In this document: piece by piece, positions 1-5,111 of the stretch
How the letters are laid out: the number at the start of each line of letters is the position of its first letter
Position numbering within the stretch: the stretch's first letter is position 1
NCBI GenBank assembly: GCA_020024595.1
Contig: JAHHTO010000169.1
Span: 1-5,239, forward strand
Direction: 5' to 3'
Length of the DNA stretch: 5,239 nt
DNA from: Schaedlerella sp.
GTDB lineage: Bacteria > Bacillota > Clostridia > Lachnospirales > Lachnospiraceae
Translations under genes and position numbers: made by a program
The notes under the pieces: generated by a model
Database searches by the model: none
What the model was told of the DNA's origin: nothing
Seen by the model: only the letters and a program-made list of their open reading frames with translations

Positions 1-480
1 ATGGCAGAATTGAAAAGCGGATTTGAATCCCTTGACTTTGCTGAAGTCAAAACCTATCTAAATAGTGGAAATGTTATATTTTCGAGCGATCACGATGATA
101 TAGATCTGATGAAAGACCAGATTGAAACCATGATTAAAAACCGGTTTCAGCTTGATATTCCCGTTTTTGTCATTTCAAAAGAAGATTTGGAGTACATTTT
201 GCGCAATGCTCCTGACTGGTGGGGCAATGAAAATAAGGAGATCTATGATAATCTGATTTTCATCATGCCGCCAGCCACTTTTGCGGATGTTTTGAGTGAA
301 ATTGGAGAACCCAAGGAAGGCTTGGAGCAGATACAGGATTGTAAAAATGCAATCTTTTGGTCGTTCAGCCGAAAAGATTATCAGAAGACAAACTGGTGGT
401 CAAAGACAGCAAGTGTGAATATTGGCAGTAAGCTGACGATCAGAACAGCAAACACCGTAAGGAAAATCGCTGGAATGTAA
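1..480 (+). CDS. DUF1697 family protein, C-terminal part (5' end outside window)
   Basis: The frame is open from base 1 to the TAA at 478-480, giving 159 residues. It matches the DUF1697 family, small cytoplasmic proteins of about 175-180 residues with no established biochemical role. Visible family marks are the YLNSGNVIFSS segment (residues 19-29) and the C-terminal WWSKTASVNIGSKLTIRTAN block (residues 132-151) followed by a TVRKIA helix. The family normally has about 20 more N-terminal residues, including an ALLRGINVGG-like segment, before the position of this ATG. The ATG at base 1 is therefore most likely an internal methionine and the real start lies upstream. The C-terminus is complete, and a strong terminator begins 50 bases after the stop. 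The frame is intact with no sign of decay. Family assignment is good, but function is unknown. Confidence 0.85.
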   Translation: MAELKSGFESLDFAEVKTYLNSGNVIFSSDHDDIDLMKDQIETMIKNRFQLDIPVFVISKEDLEYILRNAPDWWGNENKEIYDNLIFIMPPATFADVLSEIGEPKEGLEQIQDCKNAIFWSFSRKDYQKTNWWSKTASVNIGSKLTIRTANTVRKIAGM

Positions 481-529
481 ATTTCTCCAACCTCGTTCTG
501 TTCATATGATGAACACCATGCATTCAGCA

Positions 530-580
530 AAAAGTAGCCGTTGCAGGAATCATCCCGCAACGGCTACTTTTATTTACGCT
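530..580. terminator. Bidirectional Rho-independent terminator
   Basis: A perfect 15-bp stem (530-544 pairing with 557-571) encloses a 12-nt loop. On the + strand the stem runs into TTTTATTT, and on the - strand it ends in CTTTTTG, so it can stop transcription both ways. It would end the DUF1697 transcript on the + strand and catch readthrough from the - strand lipoprotein gene, whose stop lies about 180 bases away with no nearer terminator visible. Confidence 0.9.
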
Positions 581-668
581 TCTTCCGTTTAGGGCTGTGC
601 GTTTCCGATAGTCTTATTATGCTCCTTTTGCAGATAGTTTAAAGATAATTTTTCCAAAAAGAAGAGAG

Positions 669-699
669 TTGACGCTTGTAAGCGTCACCTCATCATAAA
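669..699 (+). promoter_or_regulatory. Orphan MerR-family-like operator/promoter
   Basis: A perfect palindrome, TGACGCTTGTAAGCGTCA (670-687), begins inside a TTGACG -35 hexamer (669-674). A -10-like CATAAA (694-699) follows after exactly 19 bp. A palindrome filling an overlong 19-20 bp spacer is the known layout of promoters activated by MerR-family regulators, and the TGACG/CGTCA arms resemble TipA-type sites. No gene follows on the + strand: the next 50 bases hold no ORF with a ribosome binding site, and then the convergent lipoprotein gene begins. The palindrome has too small a loop and no adjacent U-run for a terminator. The MerR assignment is inferred from layout alone. Confidence 0.4.
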
Positions 700-752
700 T
701 GGCTTGATTGACTTGGTTAGAGTGTAAGATTTACCGGAATAGGTCAAACAGT

Positions 753-1244
753 TTATTTTTCCGTATCAATCGGTTCAAACACCTGTTTTACCTGCATCGG
801 AACGGTAAAAGTGACATTTTCTCCATTTTCGTCGGTAACAGTCAGCTCAAAAAACATATTGTGTTCAAATTTAGAAACATCTATATTGTAATTTAATACG
901 GTTCTTGATATTTGCCCTGTTTCTTGATTTTCCAAATCAAATGCTGATCTTTCATTTACCATGGCATGATTCATGATTGTACACTTTTCACCGTCATTGT
1001 CGATGTAATATGAAAAGCTGTACCCGGAAACATTTTTGAAGTCAGCTGTTTTGAGTTCTAATTTACCACCATAAAAAGTTTCCTGTTCTCCACCGATCAC
1101 AGCAACAGCGTTAATGATGCGAAATTCATCACATTCTCCGAAAATGGAATAGACCTTCTGCACAGGTGCTTTACCTGCCTTTCCGCAGCCAACAAAGGCC
1201 AGCATAATAACTAAGGCTAACATGCCTGCTAAGATCTTTTTCAT
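753..1244 (-). CDS. Small secreted lipoprotein, function unknown
   Basis: This 163-residue protein starts at the ATG at 1244, with an ideal AGGAGG (1259-1254) nine bases upstream. The N-terminus is a lipoprotein signal: MKK, a hydrophobic stretch (residues 4-18), then the lipobox-like FVGC with the modified cysteine at residue 20. Phe at -3 is less usual than Leu or Val, but G-C is canonical. The mature part (about 143 residues) is polar with alternating beta-type stretches, for example SGYSFSYYIDNDGEKCTI and NMFFELTVTDENGENVTF, suggesting a compact beta-sandwich outside the membrane. I recognise no catalytic motif and cannot name the family. It lies 86 nt downstream of the WYL regulator on the same strand, so it may be cotranscribed or use its own promoter in that gap. 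It could be the output gene of the regulators or an envelope sensor for them, but nothing in the sequence decides this. Confidence 0.8.
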   Translation of the reverse strand: MKKILAGMLALVIMLAFVGCGKAGKAPVQKVYSIFGECDEFRIINAVAVIGGEQETFYGGKLELKTADFKNVSGYSFSYYIDNDGEKCTIMNHAMVNERSAFDLENQETGQISRTVLNYNIDVSKFEHNMFFELTVTDENGENVTFTVPMQVKQVFEPIDTEK

Positions 1245-1287
1245 GAAATCACTCCTCCTAAAATTTGTCTGTTAGATTTATTCCAAT

Positions 1288-1336
1288 ATATAACACTTTT
1301 TTAGTGTAACACAGGTCAACCAACCTTGTGTTATAT
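1288..1336. repeat. Nested inverted repeats with possible lipoprotein promoter
   Basis: The spacer between the WYL gene and the lipoprotein gene carries several copies of TAACAC/GTGTTA. The outer arms ATATAACAC (1288-1296) and GTGTTATAT (1328-1336) are a perfect 9-bp inverted repeat. Within it, ACACT (1293-1297) pairs with AGTGT (1303-1307) around a run of T, and TAACACAGGT (1307-1316) pairs with ACCTTGTGTTA (1323-1333) with one bulge. The last hairpin includes the WYL stop codon (1333-1331). A - strand TTGACC (1319-1314) lies inside, with TGTTAT (1295-1290, spacer 18) or TTATAT (1293-1288, spacer 20) as possible -10 boxes, so this may be an operator over a lipoprotein promoter. A weak attenuator is the alternative, although no U-run follows the hairpins. 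Confidence 0.45.
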
Positions 1337-2353
1337 GTCTGTTACGGTTTGATTTCCATTGTGCACCATGTCGGAATCGTCCATGCAACACATTGCTTTT
1401 TGAACCATTTCCACATACTGCTGTTTAATGTTCTCTGGCTCTTTAATCTTTACTAAGCCACCAAAACCAAACACCCAGCTATAAAAGATATGGCTCGCCG
1501 CCACATTGACAACTGCCCGAAAAGAAGTCATATCGTTTGCGTATGTAGTAACACCTTCTCCAAAGCGATCAATAATCGAATCCATTACACTATTATCACA
1601 AACCAGTTCCACTTCACAGCACTCACAATTATACATTCGGAAAGTGGTATTGAGATACTCGTTCATGTCAAAGCCATCCGGAGCCGCAACAGCTGGCTCC
1701 TCTAAAATTTGCGGGCATTGAGCAATACGATCCACTCGGAAGCTACCGATTTTCTGCTTGTAGTCAAACATACCAACCATATAATAATAGTCACCATTCC
1801 ATACCAGGTGCAGCGGAGAAAATATGAACGGTTCTCCATCTCGTTTCAGCTTCTGCTCTTTTCGAACATTGTATTGAAAATATTGAAACGATATTTTCCT
1901 GCCGGTGTTGATTGCTTCGTTAATGGTATCTACAATCATATAGATCTTTTCATTGCCCGGTTTCAGCCGTCCCTCTACGCAAAGATTTCGCTTCAACTCA
2001 GCTGCGTTGTGTTCTCCTGCTAAGTGGCTCAGCTTATCAACCAGTTCACTGCTTTTCTTTTTTGTGATAAACTTGGATGATTCAACTGCATCAATCAAAA
2101 GTTTTAGTTCTGGAATATCAAACAATCTGCTGACTAAATTATAGCGGTTTTGAGTGGACTTTACTTCTTTTATGTCCATCCCAAAATTCTGTAATATCTC
2201 AATATCAGCTTTAATTGTCTGGCGATGCGCTTTGATTCCGTACTCCTCAAGGTATTGTACGAGCTGTGCTGTAGTAAGGTAGTGATCTTCGTCTGTCTTT
2301 TCATACAATATCTTGGCGAGGTACAACGGCCTTACTTTTGCATCATTGTCCAT
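1331..2353 (-). CDS. HTH and WYL-domain transcriptional regulator
   Basis: The 340-residue length is typical of DeoR-like WYL regulators. Residues about 7-62 form a winged HTH (TTAQLVQYLEEYGI, then RQTIKADIEILQNFGMDI as the recognition region). Residues about 75-130 are a helical linker. Residues about 150-211 are the WYL ligand-binding domain, with FSPLHLVWNGDYYYMVG (178-194) and the conserved FRVDRI (205-210). Residues about 245-325 are the C-terminal WCX region (VELVCDNSVMDSIIDRFG, later VFGFGGLVKIKEPE). The signature W-Y-L is changed to Y-Y-M (residues 190-192), a conservative variant. The ATG at 2353 is preceded by AAGGTGAT (2365-2358), a good match to the ribosomal anti-SD. The gene begins 13 nt after the XRE gene stop, so the two form an operon. 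WYL proteins act as ligand- or nucleic-acid-sensing repressors or activators, and some control phage-defence loci. The target here is unknown, with autoregulation or control of the lipoprotein gene the obvious candidates. Confidence 0.9.
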   Translation of the reverse strand: MDNDAKVRPLYLAKILYEKTDEDHYLTTAQLVQYLEEYGIKAHRQTIKADIEILQNFGMDIKEVKSTQNRYNLVSRLFDIPELKLLIDAVESSKFITKKKSSELVDKLSHLAGEHNAAELKRNLCVEGRLKPGNEKIYMIVDTINEAINTGRKISFQYFQYNVRKEQKLKRDGEPFIFSPLHLVWNGDYYYMVGMFDYKQKIGSFRVDRIAQCPQILEEPAVAAPDGFDMNEYLNTTFRMYNCECCEVELVCDNSVMDSIIDRFGEGVTTYANDMTSFRAVVNVAASHIFYSWVFGFGGLVKIKEPENIKQQYVEMVQKAMCCMDDSDMVHNGNQTVTDI

Positions 2354-2366
2354 TCAGATCACCTTC

Positions 2367-2573
2367 TTAAATTTCTTCAATAACTTCCATCAAATCGCCT
2401 ATATCGCAGTGAAATATTTTGCAAAGGCTCAACATAACTTCCATAGATACGGTCTGCTCTTTATTCAATTTTGTCATAGTATAGGTACTTATCTCAGCTG
2501 CTACTGCAAGGTCTTTCTTTTTCAACTTGTTTTGCTTCATTTTCTTCCATAATTTATCGTAGCTGACGAGCAT
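2367..2573 (-). CDS. Small XRE/Cro-type HTH regulator
   Basis: This 68-residue protein is almost entirely one helix-turn-helix domain of the Cro/C1 (HTH_26-like) type. MLVSYDKLWKKMKQNKLKKK forms the first helix, DLAVAAEISTYTMTKLNK (residues 21-38) is the HTH with its recognition helix, and VSMEVMLSLCKIFHCDIGDL (residues 42-61) is the closing pair of helices that is strongly conserved in these short regulators. The start at 2573 is supported by AGGAGG (2587-2582) eight bases upstream. A nearer out-of-frame ATG at 2578 is too close to the site. It is the first gene of a - strand operon with the WYL regulator. A promoter with an inverted repeat in its spacer lies 66-94 bases upstream of the start codon, so self-repression is likely. 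The protein has no sensor or dimerisation extension. Confidence 0.9.
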   Translation of the reverse strand: MLVSYDKLWKKMKQNKLKKKDLAVAAEISTYTMTKLNKEQTVSMEVMLSLCKIFHCDIGDLMEVIEEI

Positions 2574-2638
2574 ACCATACGCCTCCTATTGTGTCAAAAA
2601 AACAAAATTGATGCAATTTATGCACTTGTTTATATTAT

Positions 2639-2667
2639 ATATTACTAAAAATCATTTTGATTTTCAA
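2639..2667 (-). promoter_or_regulatory. Promoter of the XRE-WYL operon
   Basis: On the - strand a TTGAAA -35 (2667-2662) is followed after 17 bp by TAATAT (2644-2639). A shifted TATAAT also lies in this A/T run. The predicted start near 2632 leaves a leader of about 58 bases before the XRE ATG. The hexamers fit a vegetative sigma factor, but the surroundings are so AT-rich that chance matches are possible. Confidence 0.55.
2648..2664. repeat. Inverted repeat in the XRE promoter, candidate operator
   Basis: AAAATCA (2648-2654) and TGATTTT (2658-2664) form a perfect 7-bp inverted repeat with a 3-bp centre. It lies between the -35 and -10 boxes of the XRE-WYL promoter and overlaps the -35. Size and position suit a Cro/C1-type dimer, so autoregulation by the XRE protein is the simplest reading. 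The assignment to that protein is inference. Confidence 0.4.
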
Positions 2668-2698
2668 TATTTTTCTTGGTTTTCCTCCATATAATCTA

Positions 2699-2726
2699 TT
2701 AGGTGATTGATATACGCATCACCTAA
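2699..2726. repeat. 9-bp inverted repeat
   Basis: TTAGGTGAT (2699-2707) and ATCACCTAA (2718-2726) are perfectly complementary around a 10-base loop. No U-run follows on either side, so it is not a terminator. It lies between the XRE promoter and a terminator and could be an operator or a leftover end sequence. No partner copy was seen elsewhere in the window. Confidence 0.5.
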
Positions 2727-2731
2727 ACAAC

Positions 2732-2763
2732 AAAAAAGAGCAGCCCGGTTGAACTGCTCTTTT
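2732..2763. terminator. Bidirectional Rho-independent terminator
   Basis: AAAAGAGCAG (2734-2743) pairs perfectly with CTGCTCTTTT (2754-2763) around a 10-base loop. On the - strand the stem gives six consecutive T, and on the + strand four T then a further T-run at 2774-2779. The - strand ORF ending at 2770 stops just before this hairpin, which is the normal position for its terminator. It also insulates the XRE promoter from the blaI-like region. Confidence 0.8.
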
Positions 2764-2769
2764 GCCTAT

Positions 2770-2901
2770 CTACTTTTTTATATCCTTAGCAATCGCAATA
2801 AGGTTCTCTAACTGTGAGCTATTTAGTCCTTTGCAAACATCATAGTCCCCTAGCAGGCAACCTTGAAAAGATTTCCCACATTCACAAAAAACGCCTTTCA
2901 C
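2770..2901 (-). CDS. Short Cys-containing ORF, possible small protein or gene remnant
   Basis: The - strand frame ending with TAG at 2770-2772 reads about 43 codons from a GTG at 2901, with VFCECGKSFQGC early (two Cys pairs, CxC and a later C, plus another C in DYDVCKG) and ending SSQLENLIAIAKDIKK. The tail looks like real protein and a terminator follows two bases after the stop codon region, which argues that transcription once ended here. The frame stays open up to an ATG at 2997, but those extra codons run through the promoter and operators of the BlaI-like gene and look non-coding. No ribosome binding site precedes the GTG. I do not recognise the family. It may be the 3' end of a gene truncated when the BlaI operon arrived, or a small zinc-type protein. 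Confidence 0.35.
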   Translation of the reverse strand: MKGVFCECGKSFQGCLLGDYDVCKGLNSSQLENLIAIAKDIKK

Positions 2902-2915
2902 ACTACTGGAATAGT
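2902..2915. promoter_or_regulatory. BlaI-type operator copy 1
   Basis: ACTACTGGAATAGT matches the perfect palindromic copy at 2956-2969 at 12 of 14 positions. It ends one base before the -35 hexamer of the repressor-peptidase operon, where a bound dimer would hinder polymerase. ACTA/TAGT-type dyads are in keeping with BlaI/MecI-family sites. Confidence 0.65.
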
Positions 2916-2916
2916 A

Positions 2917-2945
2917 TTGACATTGCAAAACTATTGTGCTAGTAT
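2917..2945 (+). promoter_or_regulatory. Promoter of the BlaI-M56 operon
   Basis: A consensus TTGACA -35 (2917-2922) is followed after 17 bp by TAGTAT (2940-2945), with an extended TG (2937-2938) one base upstream. The predicted start is near 2952, about 40 bases before the BlaI ATG. This is a strong promoter by sequence, as expected for one held down by repression, and all three operator copies lie on or next to it. Confidence 0.8.
2930..2943. promoter_or_regulatory. BlaI-type operator copy 2
   Basis: ACTATTGTGCTAGT matches the perfect copy at 11 of 14 positions, with both outer quartets ACTA and TAGT kept. It overlaps the end of the spacer and the first bases of the -10, so occupancy would block open complex formation. 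Its centre is 28 bp from copy 1 and 26 bp from copy 3. Confidence 0.65.
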
Positions 2946-2954
2946 AGAGGCACA

Positions 2955-2970
2955 AACTATTGCAATAGTT
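2955..2970. promoter_or_regulatory. BlaI-type operator copy 3 (perfect palindrome)
   Basis: AACTATTGCAATAGTT is a perfect 16-bp palindrome and the best of the three copies. It lies just after the predicted transcription start, between the promoter and the ribosome binding site of the BlaI-like gene. It is probably the highest-affinity site, because each half is identical. Confidence 0.75.
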
Positions 2971-2990
2971 CAAAGAAAGGATTTGATTGT

Positions 2991-3350
2991 ATGGCAATAA
3001 AGCTCTTTGACTCTGAGCTCAAAGTCATGGATGTGTTATGGAAAGAAGGCGATAAAACCGCAAAGCATATTTCCGATATTCTTAAAGAGCAAATTGGCTG
3101 GAATATGAATACTACCTATACTGTCATCAAGAAATGTATTGCAAAAGGTGCTATTGAGCGTAGAGAACCGAACTTCATGTGTCATGCGCTGATTACGAAA
3201 GAAGTCGTGCAAGAGGCAGAGGCAGAAGAACTGATTGATAAATTCTTTGATGGTTCCCCCGATAAACTGTTTGCCGCCTTGCTGGACGATCAAAAGCTAT
3301 CCAAGACGCAAATTGAAAATCTGCGCCGGATGGTGGCCGAATTGGAATAG
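2991..3350 (+). CDS. BlaI/MecI-family transcriptional repressor
   Basis: At 119 residues it is close to the usual length of BlaI/MecI/CopY repressors. The N-terminal winged helix is clear: LFDSELKVMDVLWKEGDKTA (residues 5-24), the recognition segment NMNTTYTVIKKCIAKGAIER (39-58) and the wing. Residues about 70-119 (VVQEAEAEELIDKFFDGSPD, later LSKTQIENLRRMVAELE) form the helical dimerisation region that BlaR1-type signalling cleaves in this family. The paired cysteines of CopY copper repressors are absent; only C49 and C64 occur. The ATG has AAAGGA (2976-2981) nine bases upstream. The peptidase gene follows 10 bp after the stop, the classic repressor-sensor operon. It should bind the three dyads in its own promoter and be released when the peptidase is triggered. 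No beta-lactamase gene is present, so the blaI symbol is not applied. Confidence 0.93.
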   Translation: MAIKLFDSELKVMDVLWKEGDKTAKHISDILKEQIGWNMNTTYTVIKKCIAKGAIERREPNFMCHALITKEVVQEAEAEELIDKFFDGSPDKLFAALLDDQKLSKTQIENLRRMVAELE

Positions 3351-3355
3351 GAGGT
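3349..3355 (+). promoter_or_regulatory. Ribosome binding site overlapping the BlaI stop
   Basis: AGGAGGT shares its first two bases with the TAG stop of the repressor gene and lies 5 bases before the ATG at 3361. Ribosomes finishing the repressor are therefore positioned for the peptidase, suggesting translational coupling that keeps the two proteins in ratio. Confidence 0.8.
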
Positions 3356-3360
3356 AACAC

Positions 3361-4875
3361 ATGAGCCTATTTCAAATGAGCGTGGGCGGAGGAGTATTGA
3401 TCTTATTTGTTGTGGTCATCCGGGCGTTGGCGATCCATCGTTTGCCTAAAACAACCTTTTTTGTTTTATGGATAGTTGCTGCACTGCGCTTGCTCCTGCC
3501 GTTCTCTATCCCGCTGCCTTTCAACATCCACATCGGGCTTGATGTTTTTTCTGGTATAGTTCAAGAATTGCCCTCTGGAAATATCGGTTCCCCCTTACCG
3601 GGAGAGAACTTGCCATCTTATGATGCAGGTACGGCTGTTCCAAATCCTGCAACAGAACACATTTCCACCTTTGAGGTCCTCTGGTTAGTTGGCGTCTTGC
3701 TGTTGGCACTCTACTTCTCCATCTCCTATCTGCGGAGTATGCGGAAATTTAGAATGTCTATCCCTGACAATACGCCATATATCTGCGAGTGGTTGACTAC
3801 ACACCAGATTATTCGCCCCATTGAGGCACGAAGCTCTGATTTGATTTCTTCTCCGCTGACCTATGGCATCCTGCATCCGGTGATCCTATTACCCAAAAAA
3901 CTTGACCGAAATGACCAGGCGGCATTGAAGTATGTACTGACCCATGAATATGTCCACATTCGGCGCTTTGACGCAATTACAAAACTTCTCTTTGCTGCTG
4001 TGCTTTGTATCCATTGGTTTAATCCGCTGGCTTGGGTAATGTATGTCCTTGCCAATCGGGACGTGGAATTGTCGTGCGATGCCTGGGTTATCCGTATGAT
4101 GGGTGCAAAAAACCGTTCCTCCTATGCGCTAATGTTAATTAAAATGGAGGAAAGGAGAAACAGTATGTCTGCTTTGTACAGCCATTTCGGTAAAAATGCA
4201 ATTTCAGAAAGGATTGAAGCAATTATGAAATTCAAAAAGACTTCTACCATCGCTTGTGCGTTGGCGTTAGTTCTGGTGGTTGGTGCCACAACTGCCTTTG
4301 CCAACAGTGATGTAAATCATGAAAATGCTGATACAGCTCAATTCGTAGGATATAGCAGGAATTTGGGAAACGGCACCGAATACAGTGTGGATAATGGGGA
4401 AACTTGGATTTCCGAAGAAAAATATAACGAGTTATATCCCCAGCTAGATATTGTTTATTGGACTTATGAAGAATACAAGGAATATTTAGAAGAGCAGATA
4501 CCTATATGGCAAAGCCTTATCGGTGGAAAATATAAGAACGAAAACGGCGAATGGGTAGAATGGACACAGGAAACGGTCGATCAGTGCATTGCTCAAGCCG
4601 AGGAGGATTTGGAAGCAATAAAAAATGGAGCACTAGTATCACGGACTATTGACGGCGTAAATGATCCTAACTTCAGTATAACTATAAATAAACTTGATTC
4701 TGATGTGACATATAATGCAATAATCGTTGATCAAAATGGGCAAGAACTCAATTTAGGAAATTTCTCCACGGAAGAAGAACGGTTAACTGCAATCCAAGAT
4801 TATTGTGATGAACAAATCAGACTTGGAAATATGACCAAGGAATATGCCGAAAATCTAATCAATGATTTTCAATAG
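3361..4875 (+). CDS. M56-family membrane metallopeptidase (BlaR1/MecR1-like) with a non-PBP sensor domain
   Basis: This 504-residue integral membrane protein has membrane segments near residues 8-25, 31-50, 104-122, 206-226 and 297-314. The M56 zinc-protease signature HEYVH is at 195-199 inside VLTHEYVHIRRFD, preceded by the family block SPLTYGILHPVILLP (164-178) and followed by NRDVELSCDAW (232-242), whose Glu236 is the likely third zinc ligand. Active-site residues are complete. In BlaR1 the last part is an extracellular penicillin-binding domain with SxxK and KTG motifs. Here residues about 316-504 hold neither. They show a YSVDNGETWISEEKYNELYP segment (341-360), a TYEEYKEYLEEQ helix (368-379), an acidic TQETVDQCIAQAEEDLEAI helix (402-420) and a beta-rich end. 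The protein should therefore sense something other than beta-lactam acylation. It lies in one operon with the BlaI-like repressor, its presumed target. The 3' third is more AT-rich than the protease part. Confidence 0.93.
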   Translation: MSLFQMSVGGGVLILFVVVIRALAIHRLPKTTFFVLWIVAALRLLLPFSIPLPFNIHIGLDVFSGIVQELPSGNIGSPLPGENLPSYDAGTAVPNPATEHISTFEVLWLVGVLLLALYFSISYLRSMRKFRMSIPDNTPYICEWLTTHQIIRPIEARSSDLISSPLTYGILHPVILLPKKLDRNDQAALKYVLTHEYVHIRRFDAITKLLFAAVLCIHWFNPLAWVMYVLANRDVELSCDAWVIRMMGAKNRSSYALMLIKMEERRNSMSALYSHFGKNAISERIEAIMKFKKTSTIACALALVLVVGATTAFANSDVNHENADTAQFVGYSRNLGNGTEYSVDNGETWISEEKYNELYPQLDIVYWTYEEYKEYLEEQIPIWQSLIGGKYKNENGEWVEWTQETVDQCIAQAEEDLEAIKNGALVSRTIDGVNDPNFSITINKLDSDVTYNAIIVDQNGQELNLGNFSTEEERLTAIQDYCDEQIRLGNMTKEYAENLINDFQ

Positions 4876-4893
4876 TTAATTGAACAGTAGCCT

Positions 4894-4934
4894 AACGGCG
4901 GTTTTGAGAAATCAAGACCGCCGTTTTTGTTTTA
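4894..4934 (+). terminator. Rho-independent terminator of the BlaI-M56 operon
   Basis: A 14-bp stem (4894-4907 with 4912-4925, including one G-U pair) is closed by a GAAA tetraloop and followed by TTTGTTTT after the two U of the stem base. It begins 18 bases after the M56 stop codon. The GC-rich lower half and GNRA loop make it very stable. Confidence 0.95.
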
Positions 4935-4967
4935 AAAATATAAAGATATAACATAGCGATATTGTTT

Positions 4968-5111
4968 CTATTTTTTTGATAGTGTGGAATAGTGGTGGAA
5001 TGACTGTCTTCCCTTCATTGTTTCATGTGCTTCTCTACCTAACATAAGCATTAGTTTGCGAATGGTCTCCGATTGTTCGCGGTTTCGCCGGATAATATCA
5101 TTGATACTCTC
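4968..5111 (-). pseudogene. C-terminal remnant of an unidentified gene
   Basis: On the - strand 47 codons read without a stop and end with TAG at 4970-4968. The product starts ESINDIIRRNREQSETIRKL and continues MLMLGREAHETMKG to a basic end LSKK. It looks like real coding sequence: a charged amphipathic helix with mixed codon use. The frame is closed upstream by TAA (5114-5112), there is no start with a ribosome binding site, and the ABC-transporter fragment runs into it in another frame. It is best read as the tail of a gene whose front was deleted. I do not recognise the family; a small DNA-binding or mobile-element accessory protein is possible. Confidence 0.5.

Noticed and set aside
670..687. 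Palindrome as a terminator for the lipoprotein gene
   Set aside because: The arms leave a 2-base loop and the nearest T-run on the - strand is more than 10 bases away.
612..698. Stop-free + strand stretch of 28 codons ending in VSVTSS
   Set aside because: It is too short, has no start or ribosome binding site, and overlaps the MerR-like palindrome; the regulatory reading explains the bases better.
708..738. Second MerR-like promoter beginning TTGACTT
   Set aside because: No clear dyad and no -10-like hexamer at 17-20 bp spacing.
708..896. + strand ORF of 62 codons
   Set aside because: It has no ribosome binding site, mostly lies antisense to the lipoprotein gene, and its product has no recognisable domain.
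1490..2144. Several + strand ORFs of 63-104 codons
   Set aside because: They are antisense to the WYL regulator, which has a full domain match, a good ribosome binding site and operon context.
2613..2625. TGCA repeat in the XRE leader as an operator
   Set aside because: Only the self-complementary TGCA is repeated; the flanks are not symmetrical, so it may be chance in AT-rich sequence.
3036..3293. - strand ORF of 85 codons
   Set aside because: It is antisense to the BlaI-like gene, with low-complexity Phe/Cys-rich translation and no start signals.
3521..4304. Four - strand ORFs of 60-64 codons
   Set aside because: All are antisense to the M56 peptidase and have no ribosome binding sites or coherent domains.
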